DNA from: Pithys albifrons albifrons
Taxonomy: Eukaryota; Chordata; Aves; Passeriformes; Thamnophilidae
Assembly (NCBI RefSeq): GCF_047495875.1
Contig: NC_092461.1
Location: 88,234,931-88,298,930 of the forward strand
Direction: 5' to 3'
DNA: 64,000 nt
A model generated the notes under the pieces. The model was given only the letters and a program-made list of their open reading frames with translations, was not told where the DNA came from and did no database searches. This document shows positions 11,559-24,000 of this stretch, piece by piece. The position numbers and the translations under genes were made by a program. Within the stretch, counting starts at the first letter, position 1. The number at the start of each line of letters is the position of its first letter.

Positions 11559-14289
11559 CTTAAAAATAGAGAAAGATAAAATTAGTGTTGCCCAATATCT
11601 AGATTGTAATGTCATTGTGCAAAAATTTGATAAGGTACTTAACTGATATAATTATACATATATTTCTTGGAAATGAGAAATGTTTGAAAACTATGGCAAC
11701 ATGCTAACTATTAATGCAAAAATTGTGGATAGTATCATACCAAGTAATTTTTTTCTGTTATGAAATCCTGTTTTTCTCTGTCTCTCTCTTTCAGAAGAGT
11801 TCAAAAATATTTCTGCATATGTTAGTAAGGGAGAACATCACACAGCTAACCACATGATATTTTAATACATCAGCCTAATGAAAAAGGATATATTTACAGA
11901 TCATTCAGAATCTTTTTGCCTCTTTTGCATTTTACAGTATAACACTCAACTTAACTAGAGTAATCTAAACTTCATTCTGTGTTTATGAATACTCTGTCAT
12001 CCCCACTGACCAAGAGGAGACATTCTTTGTCCCAAATACTCATTTGGTCTTACTGGGAAAAAAATATCATAAGGATTTACAGAGGAATTCATTGTGCTAA
12101 CAGTAATAAGCCTAATATATGTGAATTTTCCATCAGATAAATGTTATTATATTTACTGTCTGAGAGAGTTTAAATTGTGCTTTTATAGCCAAGTGTAATA
12201 AATAGAAGAAATTATTGGCCTTAGACCTACACTTTTAATAGACAACTATCCATAGGCAGATCATAATTTCACAAAATTGGCTCAGTTTGAAGATACTGTC
12301 CAAAACCAGACATATGAGAGACTAGAGCATTTCAAGACATCATTTCTTAGAATAGACTGGTCTTGTCTGGCAAATTTTCATCACTTCAACTGCTCTTCTA
12401 CCTAATACAGGTATTATGTACTCATTTACTCATAAAACTGATCTTTTTGCTTCAGAATTGGGTCAGTGTAGAAACAACTATAAACAAAAGAATGAATTGA
12501 AAGTTTGGAAGTAGGAGATGCATCAAATAAAAAGAAAACAAACCCACAACCAACCAACTGCCAAAACCGCTGTTTCCCTCTAGCCTTAATCTATTCAGGA
12601 TAGTGAGAATTATACCCAAAGAAGATAATGAAAAATATGATAGTGAAGAAGAAGATAATGATCTTGCTTTATAAGCAAGATCAGCCATTTTAACTTGGAT
12701 GGTCAAAACATGTTGACTTTGAAAACTGGAGCTGTAAAATCACTTTTTAAATTATTCTTCTATAACCAGTCTGCTGTTGTTCTTCCCATTTATCTTTTAG
12801 AGTTGCACAATATAAATCTTGAGTAAATACTCATGATCTTCCAAAACTGCAAATATGACTGAGTAGGCAATTATTATTAATTGTTAAGAAGTTTTATAGA
12901 TCGGAATATAGATATGATAATCAACAACACTAAATGTAATCAAATATTTCAGCTAATGTATATTGATATCTAGTGCTGAAAGAAAGTACTTAAAGGAAAC
13001 TTACTGTGACTTCTGGTTCAAATTAACATCCCAACGGTACCCCATGTAACCATTGCATTTCTTTGTCTACTGATTTTGCAAGGATCACTCTGATTTGCAC
13101 TCAACCACATTAGCAAAGTACAGAGGTGGAAAGAAGGCAAAAAAAGTCCTGCCAGGATTTTCGTCATATGAAGGAGCTTTCATATAAAACACTTCCAGTA
13201 GTAGCAAGAATCCAGGCTGAAGTGTTATCTAGACCATGAAATTTGCTGCACAAAACAGCTCTGAAAGTATGTTCTCATTTAACAATACAGTAGCACTGGT
13301 AACAGTGCACATAAAAGTGCACAATCCATTAACATTCTACAAATATTTCTCAGTTTTGAAAAATAATCTTCTTGCAAATTTTCAACATTTCAGAAGTGAT
13401 AGTGGAATAAAATCTGTGATGACACCTGAGGTGATAAACTTCATTAAACATTTCTAGCACACCAGTACAACTGTAATAAAAACAAAATCTGTTAATAAGG
13501 TATTATCAGGAATGCTTAAAATTCAACCATGTTTAAGCATGTTTACCTAGTAAATATTTGCTTTTTAAATAGTCTACCATTAAATAGATTAGGCTTTAGC
13601 AGCTCTTCTGTATGTAATTCAATCAAATTGTTATTCTCAGTCTAGCTGAGTCAGAACACTTTTAATGATATCTAAACACTGACTGGCTACATCTTCCAAT
13701 TGACAGACAAAAATCATGTTCCCATAGTGAAAAACCTCCTAAGACAGGAAAACTCTGTTGTGAAAAAGATGGATCACCCTTAAGGAGAGAGAAAAGTAGG
13801 ATGCAATAGTCTTTAAGGGCAATGAAATACATGCAAATATTTAAATGAGGATCTCCTTAATTGTGAAATGATGTATAGAAATTAAAAAACCAGGAATTTT
13901 CATAAGAAATGTGAAGTTATGAAGGTTATGTAAATGGAAGACTTCACATGCAATAGAAGTACTGTGGCTCTTTCCTGAAGTTTTAAAATTCTCTTTTAAA
14001 ATAAAGTAAACCCAACAAAATAAAGGTCATTTCCTCCACAGATATATTACAGCCCACTCCACAATCACAAATTACTGCAATGTTTAGTTATTATAAGCTT
14101 TACTGTAAAATATTTGAAACTTATGAGATGTAAAAAACCATGCTAGGTTATTTAGAGTTGTTGGCAAACAAACAGAATGTGAAACTTTGGAGTGGCCTAA
14201 GGTGAAAATGGCAGTAATCTGTAATTTCCTTAACTAGTAAAAAACGTGGTGAATGAGCAGACAGTGAGATGGACCAGGCCTGTGACAGT

Positions 14290-14856
14290 AATGATCAGCT
14301 TAGCACAAAGTCAAGTTCTAGGCCAGTGGTGCATTAAAGGGGTACTGGGGTAAATCCTGATTAATATAATCATTAACAACCCTGATGATGGGGTAGAATG
14401 CACCCTCAGCAAATTTGCTGATGACAAAACTGGGAGGAATGGCTGATACACCAGAGGATTGTGCTGCCATCTGGAGGGACCTGTCAGCCTGAAGAAGAAT
14501 AGGGTCAGAGGTGCTCCTACAGATGTGTACAAAAACCTGAAGAGAGGATGCAAAGAGAATGGAGTCAAGCTCTTTTCAGTAGTATCCAGGGCCAGAACAA
14601 GATGCAGTGAACACACACAGAATCACAGGAGGTTCCATCTGAACATCAGGAAACACTTTTTCACTCTGTGGGTGACTGAGCACTAGCACAGGTGGCCAAG
14701 AGAGGTTGTGGAGTCTATATCCTTGGAGATATTCAATAGCTGCCTTGACACAGTCTTAGGCAAGTGGCTCTAGGTGACTCTGCTTGAAAAGGAGGTTGGG
14801 CAAGATGACCTACAGAGATGCCTTCTGATAAAAGCCATTTTGTGATCCTATGATTT
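14290..14856 (+). mobile_element. CR1 LINE fragment with reverse transcriptase remnant, plus strand
   Basis: Sense orientation. It includes a degenerate stretch around the reverse transcriptase catalytic region (GATGATGGGGTAGAATGCAC, then an AAATTTGCTGATGAC block encoding KFADD) and continues through the noncoding tail to the CR1-type ending TGTGATCCTATGATT. Frame is broken by stops. Confidence 0.88.
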
Positions 14857-16975
14857 TGACAATTAGTAAGCACCAGAACTGAACAGTAGTGAAATAAGCA
14901 GTCAAAAGACTAGACTTGCTATCTAAGGTATAAACAGGGGTTAAGCAGAGGTTAGACAAATCTTTATCCCAATGCAGACTTGGTTTTATGGAATTTTGTT
15001 TGAACCATGGGTGCATATATATCCAACCTAGAGAACAATGACATTTTTAGGACTGGTGTCATGGGAGACTCTAGGCATTACTCCAGGCATTACTCTAAAG
15101 ATTTTGGATGCTGGCTTCTGAATCTGTTCCATACCTGTCCCATGGAAACCATATTATATTTCTTTATTTTTAATTTCACTGTTACTATGCAACAAGTCTG
15201 GCTTTTCCAAGCAGCTGGCAAACGTGGAATTTAAATGCAAAACCAGGAAGGCAATTTTAAGGAGTCAGGGAACCTGATTGTTCAAAAATCTTATGAAATA
15301 AAATTGTGAAGTAAAAAGGGATTGTACCTTAACTGGATTAAGTCTTCAAAAAGTATGCAAATGCTATTGTTACAACTACACCGCATCATCTTATGTTATT
15401 GCTCAGCTGTAATATATCCACATAGAAATATGTTTATGCACCTATACATGCATGTATGCATAAAATCCCTCACTCTATGTCACTTGCACAGGAAGCGAAA
15501 TTGTTTAAAATTCTATTACTTGAATAATTTCTGTAAGAGGCAAGGAAAATGTATAAAGTTCAAACTAATTACTAGCAACAAGATGTGCACCTTGTAAGTA
15601 CTGTTACAAATCAATTTTAAAAGATCACATTTTGAATAAAAAATCTACACATAAAAACTGTTCAACTTCTCTTCAAAGACCGATTACACAGGGCTTATAA
15701 AAGTAATGTTGTAATACAGAAAAATTGGAGTATTTTCTTTCTTATAAATGCACAAATTTGAAAGTATACCTCTCACATTTTATTCATCTCTTTCTTTAGT
15801 TTTTCATAAAAAGTTCCTTTGGGCACTCTCTTACCCTGTCAACATCAAACCCGGTGTTTTCACTGTTAAAAAATAATAGATATCTCACTTGTGGAAGTCA
15901 ATGTTTTAATAAAAGGTTTAAGTCAATGTTTTAATACCTCTTTTAAAAAATGGAAGATTGGGTCAGTGTGTTCCTGAGCATATCTGGACTACAATATACT
16001 TAATTACACTTTTATTTTTTATAATCTGAAGTACAGTATATACAGTGAAGAACATGAGCAATTACTGCATGGTTAAAAGTGAAGGAAATGTGTACTACAA
16101 CATCCTGGGGTTGATTAATTTTTTAGGTATTTTGCTTTCTTTTCTTCTATAAATGAGAAATAAAGGAATTATTTGAAAAAAAAACTGTATACTACAAAGG
16201 GTTGATGTTTGAAATGTAAAGGAGTTTTTGCTATTTATGTATACAAAATCCTTATTTTTAATGGATCCATACAGAAAGTAGTTACAATACATAGAAACTG
16301 TATTTCCTAATAAGTAGGGAAGCGGTTCACTTTTGCTCACTGAACAGAAAGGTGTAGATATGTCTTTTCATTTCCCTGTCTTTGATTGACTAGAAACAGG
16401 CATTCAACATCTACCCACCTATATTTAAGGAATTTTAACACACATACATGCTCCTCTGTCAGAAAACTTATCAGAGACAAGATTTTTCATGTAAGTGCTA
16501 TAGAAAAGTGCTGGGGAGAGCAATGAAAAAGTACTAAGTGAAAAAAAAAATACATTAAATAGCAGTAAAAAAGTCTACAATTATTGTCTTATTAGCCTAA
16601 AATGAAATTTGTTCTGGTGAATATTCTCATATTTGTAATCTTCTTGAAATTTCCATGTGTATGTCTATATCTTCTAAGAAAGCCTATAGCTTGCTAGACA
16701 CCCTAGAATGGTTCTGTAATACTCATACTTGACAGTAGCATGTGCTGTGTTCACTCTGTTTTCTATGTTTTTGTTTCAAGGACAATTTTGTGATCAAGGG
16801 CAGCACTTTTGGAGGCTACATATTTATAATCTAAATCATTGCTTCTCAAAGTTTTCACTTCTTAGCACAATCATGAAAAGAACTCAAAGTTGGTAAGTGC
16901 AAATTTGGCAGTGAATATGACCCCTGCTATTTCACCTTGAAGGCCTATCAGCGGTTAGATGAGTAAAAAGTCACG

Positions 16976-17287
16976 TGGAGGTTGTGTGTGTGTGTGGCTC
17001 GGCTTTGCGAACAAAGATTTGGGAAGGGCTGTCCCCACGTGGGTGTGCCCTTCCAGCCTGCGCAGGGGATTTTAGGTGAGGCTCAGCGTGCGCAGAACTG
17101 GCCCCACCGTTTAAGTCCTGAGGTTCATCTGCCACGGCCGAGCGAGCTTGGACAGTGCCAGTGAAGTCCTCAGGACTAGAACCTACAGCACCCGGCATTT
17201 CCCAGGAGGTCTCCCATCCAAGTACTAATCCGGGGCTGACCCTGCTTAGCTTCTGAGATCTGACAGGATCGGATGTCAGGGAGGCAT
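16976..17287 (-). mobile_element. 5S rRNA-headed GC-rich element, probable SINE
   Basis: On the minus strand the element opens with a copy of most of 5S rRNA (17287-17182). It then continues without a T-run terminator into a GC-rich body (17181-16976) ending in a CA repeat. A 5S head followed by an unrelated body is the layout of SINE3-type elements such as AmnSINE1. The body has a perfect 10-bp inverted repeat (17114-17123 with 17168-17177). I could not find target-site duplications or recognise the body, so a 5S pseudogene beside unrelated GC-rich sequence remains possible. Confidence 0.6.
17182..17287 (-). pseudogene. 5S rRNA-derived sequence
   Basis: The complement reads through the known 5S blocks: AGCTAAGCAGGGTC (internal promoter box A region, intact), TAGTACTTGGATGGGAGACC (box C region, intact) and CCGGGTGCTGTAGG at the 3' end. 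By eye roughly 85% of positions match vertebrate 5S, with changes concentrated in the first 25 bases and near position 70. It is not a functional 5S gene: the 5' end is divergent and no T-run terminator follows. Confidence 0.85.
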
Positions 17288-17377
17288 TTAACTGCCTACA
17301 TGGAGATTAATATTGTTGAAATAACACAAACTATCACCCAGAAGTTTGATTTCTAAACTATCTTCTATTTTTAGTTT

Positions 17378-17610
17378 GGGGTTTTTTGTTGTTTTTTTTT
17401 CTTTTCTTACTTTATTAAAGTCAGCTCATACTCAACAATCAAAGTATCTTTATAGTGTAATTAATATATTTAGAGGATTTACAAACTCTACTGTTACGGT
17501 GACCTCATTAAAATGAGATATACTGGAAATGTTAGCAATAGTTGGGCATTTGTTTGTGTCTTTGGTTTTGTTTTTTTTTTGTTTTGTTTTTTTGGGTGGT
17601 TTTTTTTTGA
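17378..17610 (+). repeat. T/G-rich low-complexity tracts
   Basis: Repeated T-runs broken by G, at 17378-17405 and 17566-17610, between the 5S-headed element and a CR1 copy. Confidence 0.8.
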
Positions 17611-17729
17611 CTTCTATTTGGAAATAAAAAGCCAGTATTATTGGGAAGGAGGAAAAAAAAGAAAAGGAAAAAACAAAATCCATGTCTTATCCAAGTCTTT
17701 GTATAATTTCTTGCTAAGACTGGTCAAAC

Positions 17730-18019
17730 TGAGAAGACAAGAAGTACCTGCCGGCAACAGGACAAGGGGGCATGGGCTTAAGCTCTGCCAGGGGAAATTT
17801 AGGTTGGATATCAGAAAGGAATTATTTACAGAGAGAGTGGTCAGGCATTGGAATGGCCTGCCCAGGGAGATGGTGGATTCACCATCCCTGGAGTTTTAAA
17901 CTGAGATTGGACGTGGCACTGAGTGCCATGATCTAGTAAAGGGACTGGAGTTGGACCAAGAGTTGGACTTGATGATCTCAGAGGTCTTTTCCCACCCAAT
18001 TGGTTCTATGATTCTATGA
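17730..18019 (+). mobile_element. CR1 LINE 3' end, plus strand
   Basis: Contains GGCCTGCCCAGGGAGATGGT, CACCATCCCTGGAG, TTGGACTTGATGATCTCAGA and the 8-bp repeated CR1 terminus TTCTATGATTCTATGA at 18004-18019. About 290 bp, 5' truncated as is usual for CR1. It lies about 440 bp beyond the 5S-headed element. Confidence 0.93.
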
Positions 18020-21000
18020 ATTCAGCTTGAACAGAAGGCATGATTACAGCAGTCACACTTTCTCTTTTCATGCACACAATGGCAGGCTTTTTGATTTTAG
18101 CCTGCTTGCCTCCGTTGTCTACTCTGTAAACCACTTAGAGTAGGGACTTTCTCCACTGTGAATTTTGTGTGGATGGGAACAATGTTAGAAAGTAAAAGGT
18201 CTCATGTAAGCCTGGGTCTCATCCTTGAATGATGTTTGGACTGTGATATGTGCTCCTAAATCCCAGAAGTGAGAAATGCTTCTTGTAACTGACCTAGTGA
18301 CAAAGGAGAGCAAGAACAGGTAACAAGGTCATACTCGGGCTGATGAGTGGAAAGAGAAAGTCTGGGAGCCTTGATACAAATAGGATTATTTGGTAGATTA
18401 TTTTTATTGTGTTAAATATTTACACTAGCAGCTGAGTAATCTAATTAGTCATCATATTCCCTTTATGCAGCACACTGTGTGTAAAAATGATGTTATGATG
18501 AATACTTCAAGGGCTGCATGTACCTTCATGTGCTGGTTTCCTGAAAATGTGTGAAACAAGACTGAATGAGCTCAGGAGTCCACTTTACCTGAGCAATGCA
18601 ACCTTGTTGTGACAATGAAGCTGACTTCACCACTGGGACTGACCATCAGTCAAGGGTAGCATCTTGTATGTGTCTCCCCAAGATAATATCCCAGAGGCTT
18701 CCTTTCATTGACTGGTGGTCTGTGAACTTGACTAGGAAGAAAGATGTGCAATGCTCTAGTGCTTTTCCTGAATAAGATTGAATTCTAAGAATTCTTAATC
18801 ACGCAATTTCAGTGCAAAACTACTAAGACTTGGGATTTGTCTCATTGTTTTTTATGGATGACTCCTAGCCCAGTCCAAGGAAACAGCAATTTAGGTTCAT
18901 GGCAGAGGAGTAGGGGGAAAAAAGTCATACAGAGGATTTAGCTGCAACTGATTGCCAGTCATTACTTCTGGAGATGGAACCTATTTATATATGTTTATTT
19001 GTTGCTACCATGGAGAGTTGAATCTGCATATCCTTTTCAGGATATTCTTGCTATATCAGTCCATAGAGTGGATTTCTCAGAACTGAAAGATCTTATGGGA
19101 ATAACTTGGTTATATAAAATAGCCTTTGTTGTTTTATCATAGGAGAAATGCTTTTTCCTAGATTTACCTCAGACCATTAAACAAAATTAACACATTCACT
19201 GAAGTGTTCTTTTGAATAGTTACAGCTTTTTGAGCTAACATATTCAACAGAATATGTAGTGCTACTTCAAATAGTACTGTATAACCTGCAGTTGATGGCA
19301 CATTATGACACATTTCCAATAAAAAAGAAACATCGACATGCTGTGTATACCTACTATATACTCCCCTGTATAGTAGCTGGCCACTCCAGTGATGGCATCT
19401 TTTTGAATATAACTGCTTCTGACATGAGAATCTCAAATATCTTTTCTAGTTTTCACATGTAAATAGTTCACTCCATTTTAACAAAAGAATTCTTGCACTG
19501 TCTTCAATTATTTTTCTCTTACAGACTAACAAAGTGCTAGGTGGTCTTTTGCTAAAGTGAAGAATTGTGCCAGGGAGCACCAGAAGGGGAGAGTTGTGTC
19601 TATAGAAACAATTCCCTGCTTTATCATCTGGTTGTATATCAGAAGGAGATGAAACAGAAAAAGTGCTCCAGAAAATAAAAACCGTATCTTACAAAAGAGT
19701 GAAATAACTGTAGACAAAAAGCCATGCATTAACGTGCTGTGCAGCCGCTAGATTTTTGAAAGTTACTGGATGAATTATGTTGTAGTACTCTTCAATAATA
19801 AAATCTTTGTATGATTCAAAAAGTTTATGTCACAGGATGTTTTTTCAGTGTATTCTATATACAGAGTAGAAATCTGTTAGTGTTTAGGATCAAAGAAAGA
19901 AATCTAGGATTTCATTGACCCTGGAGCCTGAATGTTCTATTTCTAAAGGAATTATTAAAAATAACCTCCATAGAATGTATCAAAGGAAGAGTGAAATTCA
20001 TTTATTAAACCAAATTATCAACTCCAATTGTAGTATGTGTCCATCTCAGACATTCCAGTGAGCAATAAGAAGAAATCTAAAAGCCACATAGCTCAGTGAA
20101 TTGCAGAGGAAGGCATATCAACACCAAGAAAGATATCAATCCCAGAAACAACGGTGGGAAAAGTAAGTCTTTTGTCCTGTCTTTTTAGAATTCTACACAG
20201 TACAGATTTTGGTGACACCAGAAATTTCATTCTGCTACTTTTAGGAGGTTTTCTGCCTAGAAGCTCTCCTTTCTGAGTTCATTAAGCTGTTGAGCACACC
20301 AGTTTCCTTAGATGTGCAAAGTCCTCCATATAGAATGGGAAGACAGGTTTTCAAGACCTTTAGCTACAGAGTATACTGTGGAGATTCTTTGGAGATATTC
20401 TTGCACTTTCTTTTGTTTCTTCATGATTTTAACCGCTTACGGAAGCAGCTTTCTCTGAAGAAATGCTTCAGAAAGAAGATAACCATGTGTTAAACTGTAA
20501 ATTCCCTATTTAAAATACTCCAAAACCTATGAATTTTACATTTAATTACACAAGCTAACATTTAGATATTTAAAGGATATAAATAATATATGGGAAGTGA
20601 GGAATACTCTTTCCATTTGTTCCACTATTACAAAATTCAAGTTCTCCTGAGATTATGAAAGGAAAATATTTTGATAAACTTTTGGTTAAATGATGTTTTA
20701 CAGCCAGATTTTTGGCCTTACTGTTTATATATTTCATGAGAGTGACATAGCCTTTTGTTCAAACTGACAATTTTTCTCTGATTTCATGCAATTAAATGTG
20801 CCAGAGAACAGTCCAAACCACATTTAATTCATAATACTGACCTAGATCAGACATCAACTGTTAGAAATAAGACATGAGGCCAGCTGGGACTTTTATTATT
20901 TTGATGGGAAGAGTCCTACTGTATGCTTTACTACGTGTTGGACTAAACCAAGCATAATTCATACCAACTCCAGCCTCAAATGTTTCCACTTAAATTAATG

Positions 21001-24000
21001 AATAAAGATTGCTCCTCATGAGTAACAGTAAGATATGCTCTGCTACATGCCCACATGAAAAAATCAACATGATAATAAATTCTAAACCAGAGGATATTGT
21101 CTTCAATCTTTTTAATTTTTTCTTTAAACAGGATTATTCTGATGGAACCTCAGTCCTGTCTTAGTATCATTTATGCCACATGCTCTGTGTTCACAAACTG
21201 ATTCTCAAACTGGTTTGTCACGAACATCAGCAAACAAGAGTCTGTGGGCAAGCGGAGATTTGGAATCTAGAATATAGAATAGTGTAAGATTCAAGTCTAT
21301 GAAAACTCTGTTACTGCTGACCTTTCCTACCCCAGAAACTCTAGTTTCAGCTATCCCTAAACAGTGATTATATTTAGTATGGATCAGTAAATTTTTTAAT
21401 TCTATTATCATAACTTGAGAATTTACATTTAAAAAAACCTATTTTTTCCACGGAATTTAACAGATTTGCGTTTTTTTTAATCCTCTATTCAAAATCTAGC
21501 AGTCTGAAGAAGGAATCTGATTTTCACTAAATTTACTCACAATTTTAATATTGATTCTAAAAGAAGCATGGTTTGGCCCACCATCTGAGCTGAATTTATC
21601 AACTGATTTATTCAGTGCTACGCTGACTGGCTCAGCCTGATGCAGAAAATAATACTGATCTTTAGCATCACGTTCATCATAAAAAGGCTGTTGTGATTCA
21701 TTGAATCCCACTTTGGAATGGCAGTGTTCAAGTCCTTATGTCTGTTTTATACAATATGCAATACAGCCAGTAACTGGCTGAAGAGACTGGGAAAAGAGCA
21801 GCAAAGTGGGTACTGATTAGAGATTGTCCAGTTCTACCGTTAATGTGGTAATATTTAGAAGAAATGAGGTAACAGGAGAAGTTTGACTTGCAGCAGCAGG
21901 AGGTCAAAACTGGATGGCCAGTCACAGCTCCCAGGATTGTTAAGTAAGGGTCAGCAGCTTATCCAACAAGCAGACAATAATTAAATTTCATTTGACCAGA
22001 TCAAGTTTTTGACTGCCAAAAAGCAGGATTTTTCCTAGCTTGATTTAAGAGTCATTTAAAGTTCTAGAGATAAAAGAAATAAAAGTTAAATATAAGTTAA
22101 ACCTTTAATTTAAAAGTACTTGATAAATCATTGATCTATATTTATGGTAGCAGTTAATAACCAAATGTCTAATTCCCATAATGAAATCAATTTTATGAAT
22201 AAAATATTTTTAGTAAGTATTTTCTGCATTCTTTTGTAATATTAATTTTCACTTAGACTTGAGAAATGAGCTGTGGGAAAGAAAAGAAAGGGAAAAAAAA
22301 TCCAGAGAAAACAAGAGATGGCATAATACAATCTTTTGTTAACCCACATACTGCAACCAGCAGATTTGATAACATTGTCTCTTGAGCTTCAACTATCAGA
22401 TAACATCTGGCAAATGATGTATGTAAGTCCTGTTACACAACATCTTCTGGCTTCTCACTGTCATTTAGGGAACTGATATATGACTAGAATAAAACATTTC
22501 AGGCTTCTGCCACGCTAGTACAAATTTTTAATAACGGATTTGCCACAGACAAAAGTTTATTTACATCTGAATTCTCAAAAAAAAAAAATTGACAATTCTC
22601 TTTTTATCATCTTACTTATGACTCAAGCAACCTTTCTTAATCCAAATTGCTGGATTTTAGAGAGTCTTTTGGCATCAAAATGTTCAAAAAACTTTTTAAG
22701 CTTTAATGTATAATGACATTTAAAGCACTATTTTTCAAATATTGATCAAAAGCATTTGTTTACTTATTTTCAAAATTTTGCAATTAATTTATTCCATTCA
22801 ATTACACTCCCAATTTTTTGGTAAATCTTATCACGGTATACATTAAAAAATAAAAACTAAACCTGAAATTCCATTTTATACTGTATGATCCAGACCCAAA
22901 CATTTTCTCTCTCTGAAGTTATAATCTCCTCTACAATCTATTTGAGGAAATCCTAATGTCAGGCATTAATTTCCCTAGTGAATTGGAGACTATGCTGGGA
23001 TCATGTAAACAATGTGCATTTGAAATAATCAAGAAACACCTTCAAAGCAAGAATAATATGATTACTATATAATAATAAAATTGCCCCTTTCAAAAAATTA
23101 CCTATAAGTAATGCTTCATTTTTATTTTAAAAAGCCCTTATGACAATGGATGCACTACCAAAAGTTCAAGTAGTGGGAAACTTTTATCTGTTTCGAATTT
23201 TAAGTCCAAGGAGTGGAACTAGTATTCATTGCAAATTGTTGCAGAACTTGTATCACTTCACTTTGCAGCTTGTAAATCTGACTGACTGAACTGGATCAAA
23301 AATGCTTCTCTGAACTAATTATGTTCTAAGCAGAAGATGGTTGAAGTACACTATTTCATTTAAGACAATTCCAAGGTGGATTTTTTTAATGGCAAGGATA
23401 TCTAGAGGAAGAATAACAAAGAAAGAAAGACAAATCATTAATCATGATGTTTTAACTCCAACAAAATCTCACCTTACTATAACAGAATATATATTAAAAT
23501 AAAAAAAGGAAAAAGAAAAACTGGAAGTTAGTGAGTAAGTTGAACCTATTTAAGGCTATATTAGTGTGATACTGATTAAACAGACAAACACTGAATTGAT
23601 GCAGAACTACCACGTCACTGTTGGGAAGGTAGAAAACTAGCTTTAAATTCACTAAAAGAGTTGACGTCGTTTTGTTTTCCAAAAGTAACAAATATTTCAT
23701 TTTGACTTAGTGCAATAGATGGAAAGGTAGAGCACAGGATTTTAACATATTTACTTTTAAATAAGTACCCAAGCCTGGAGATTGTCCAGATTTAAGCACA
23801 TGCTTAGATGTAGGCTTCCTGAAGTTCTTTGCTAAATTGGGACTAGATTTAGTGGCTTGTCAGTGCAGCATTTGAGTATAGAAAGCTTAAGCAACTGTTC
23901 TTGGGAATTATCCTTGGGCATATCAGAAAGTAATTTGAGAGATTTTTGATGGATTACAGTGTTAAATTATAGTAGCTGTTACTCTTATTTGGCCTAAGAG

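Noticed and set aside
16971..17198. Open frames on both strands at about 17.0-17.2 kb
   Set aside because: They fall inside the 5S-headed GC-rich element and reflect its composition.
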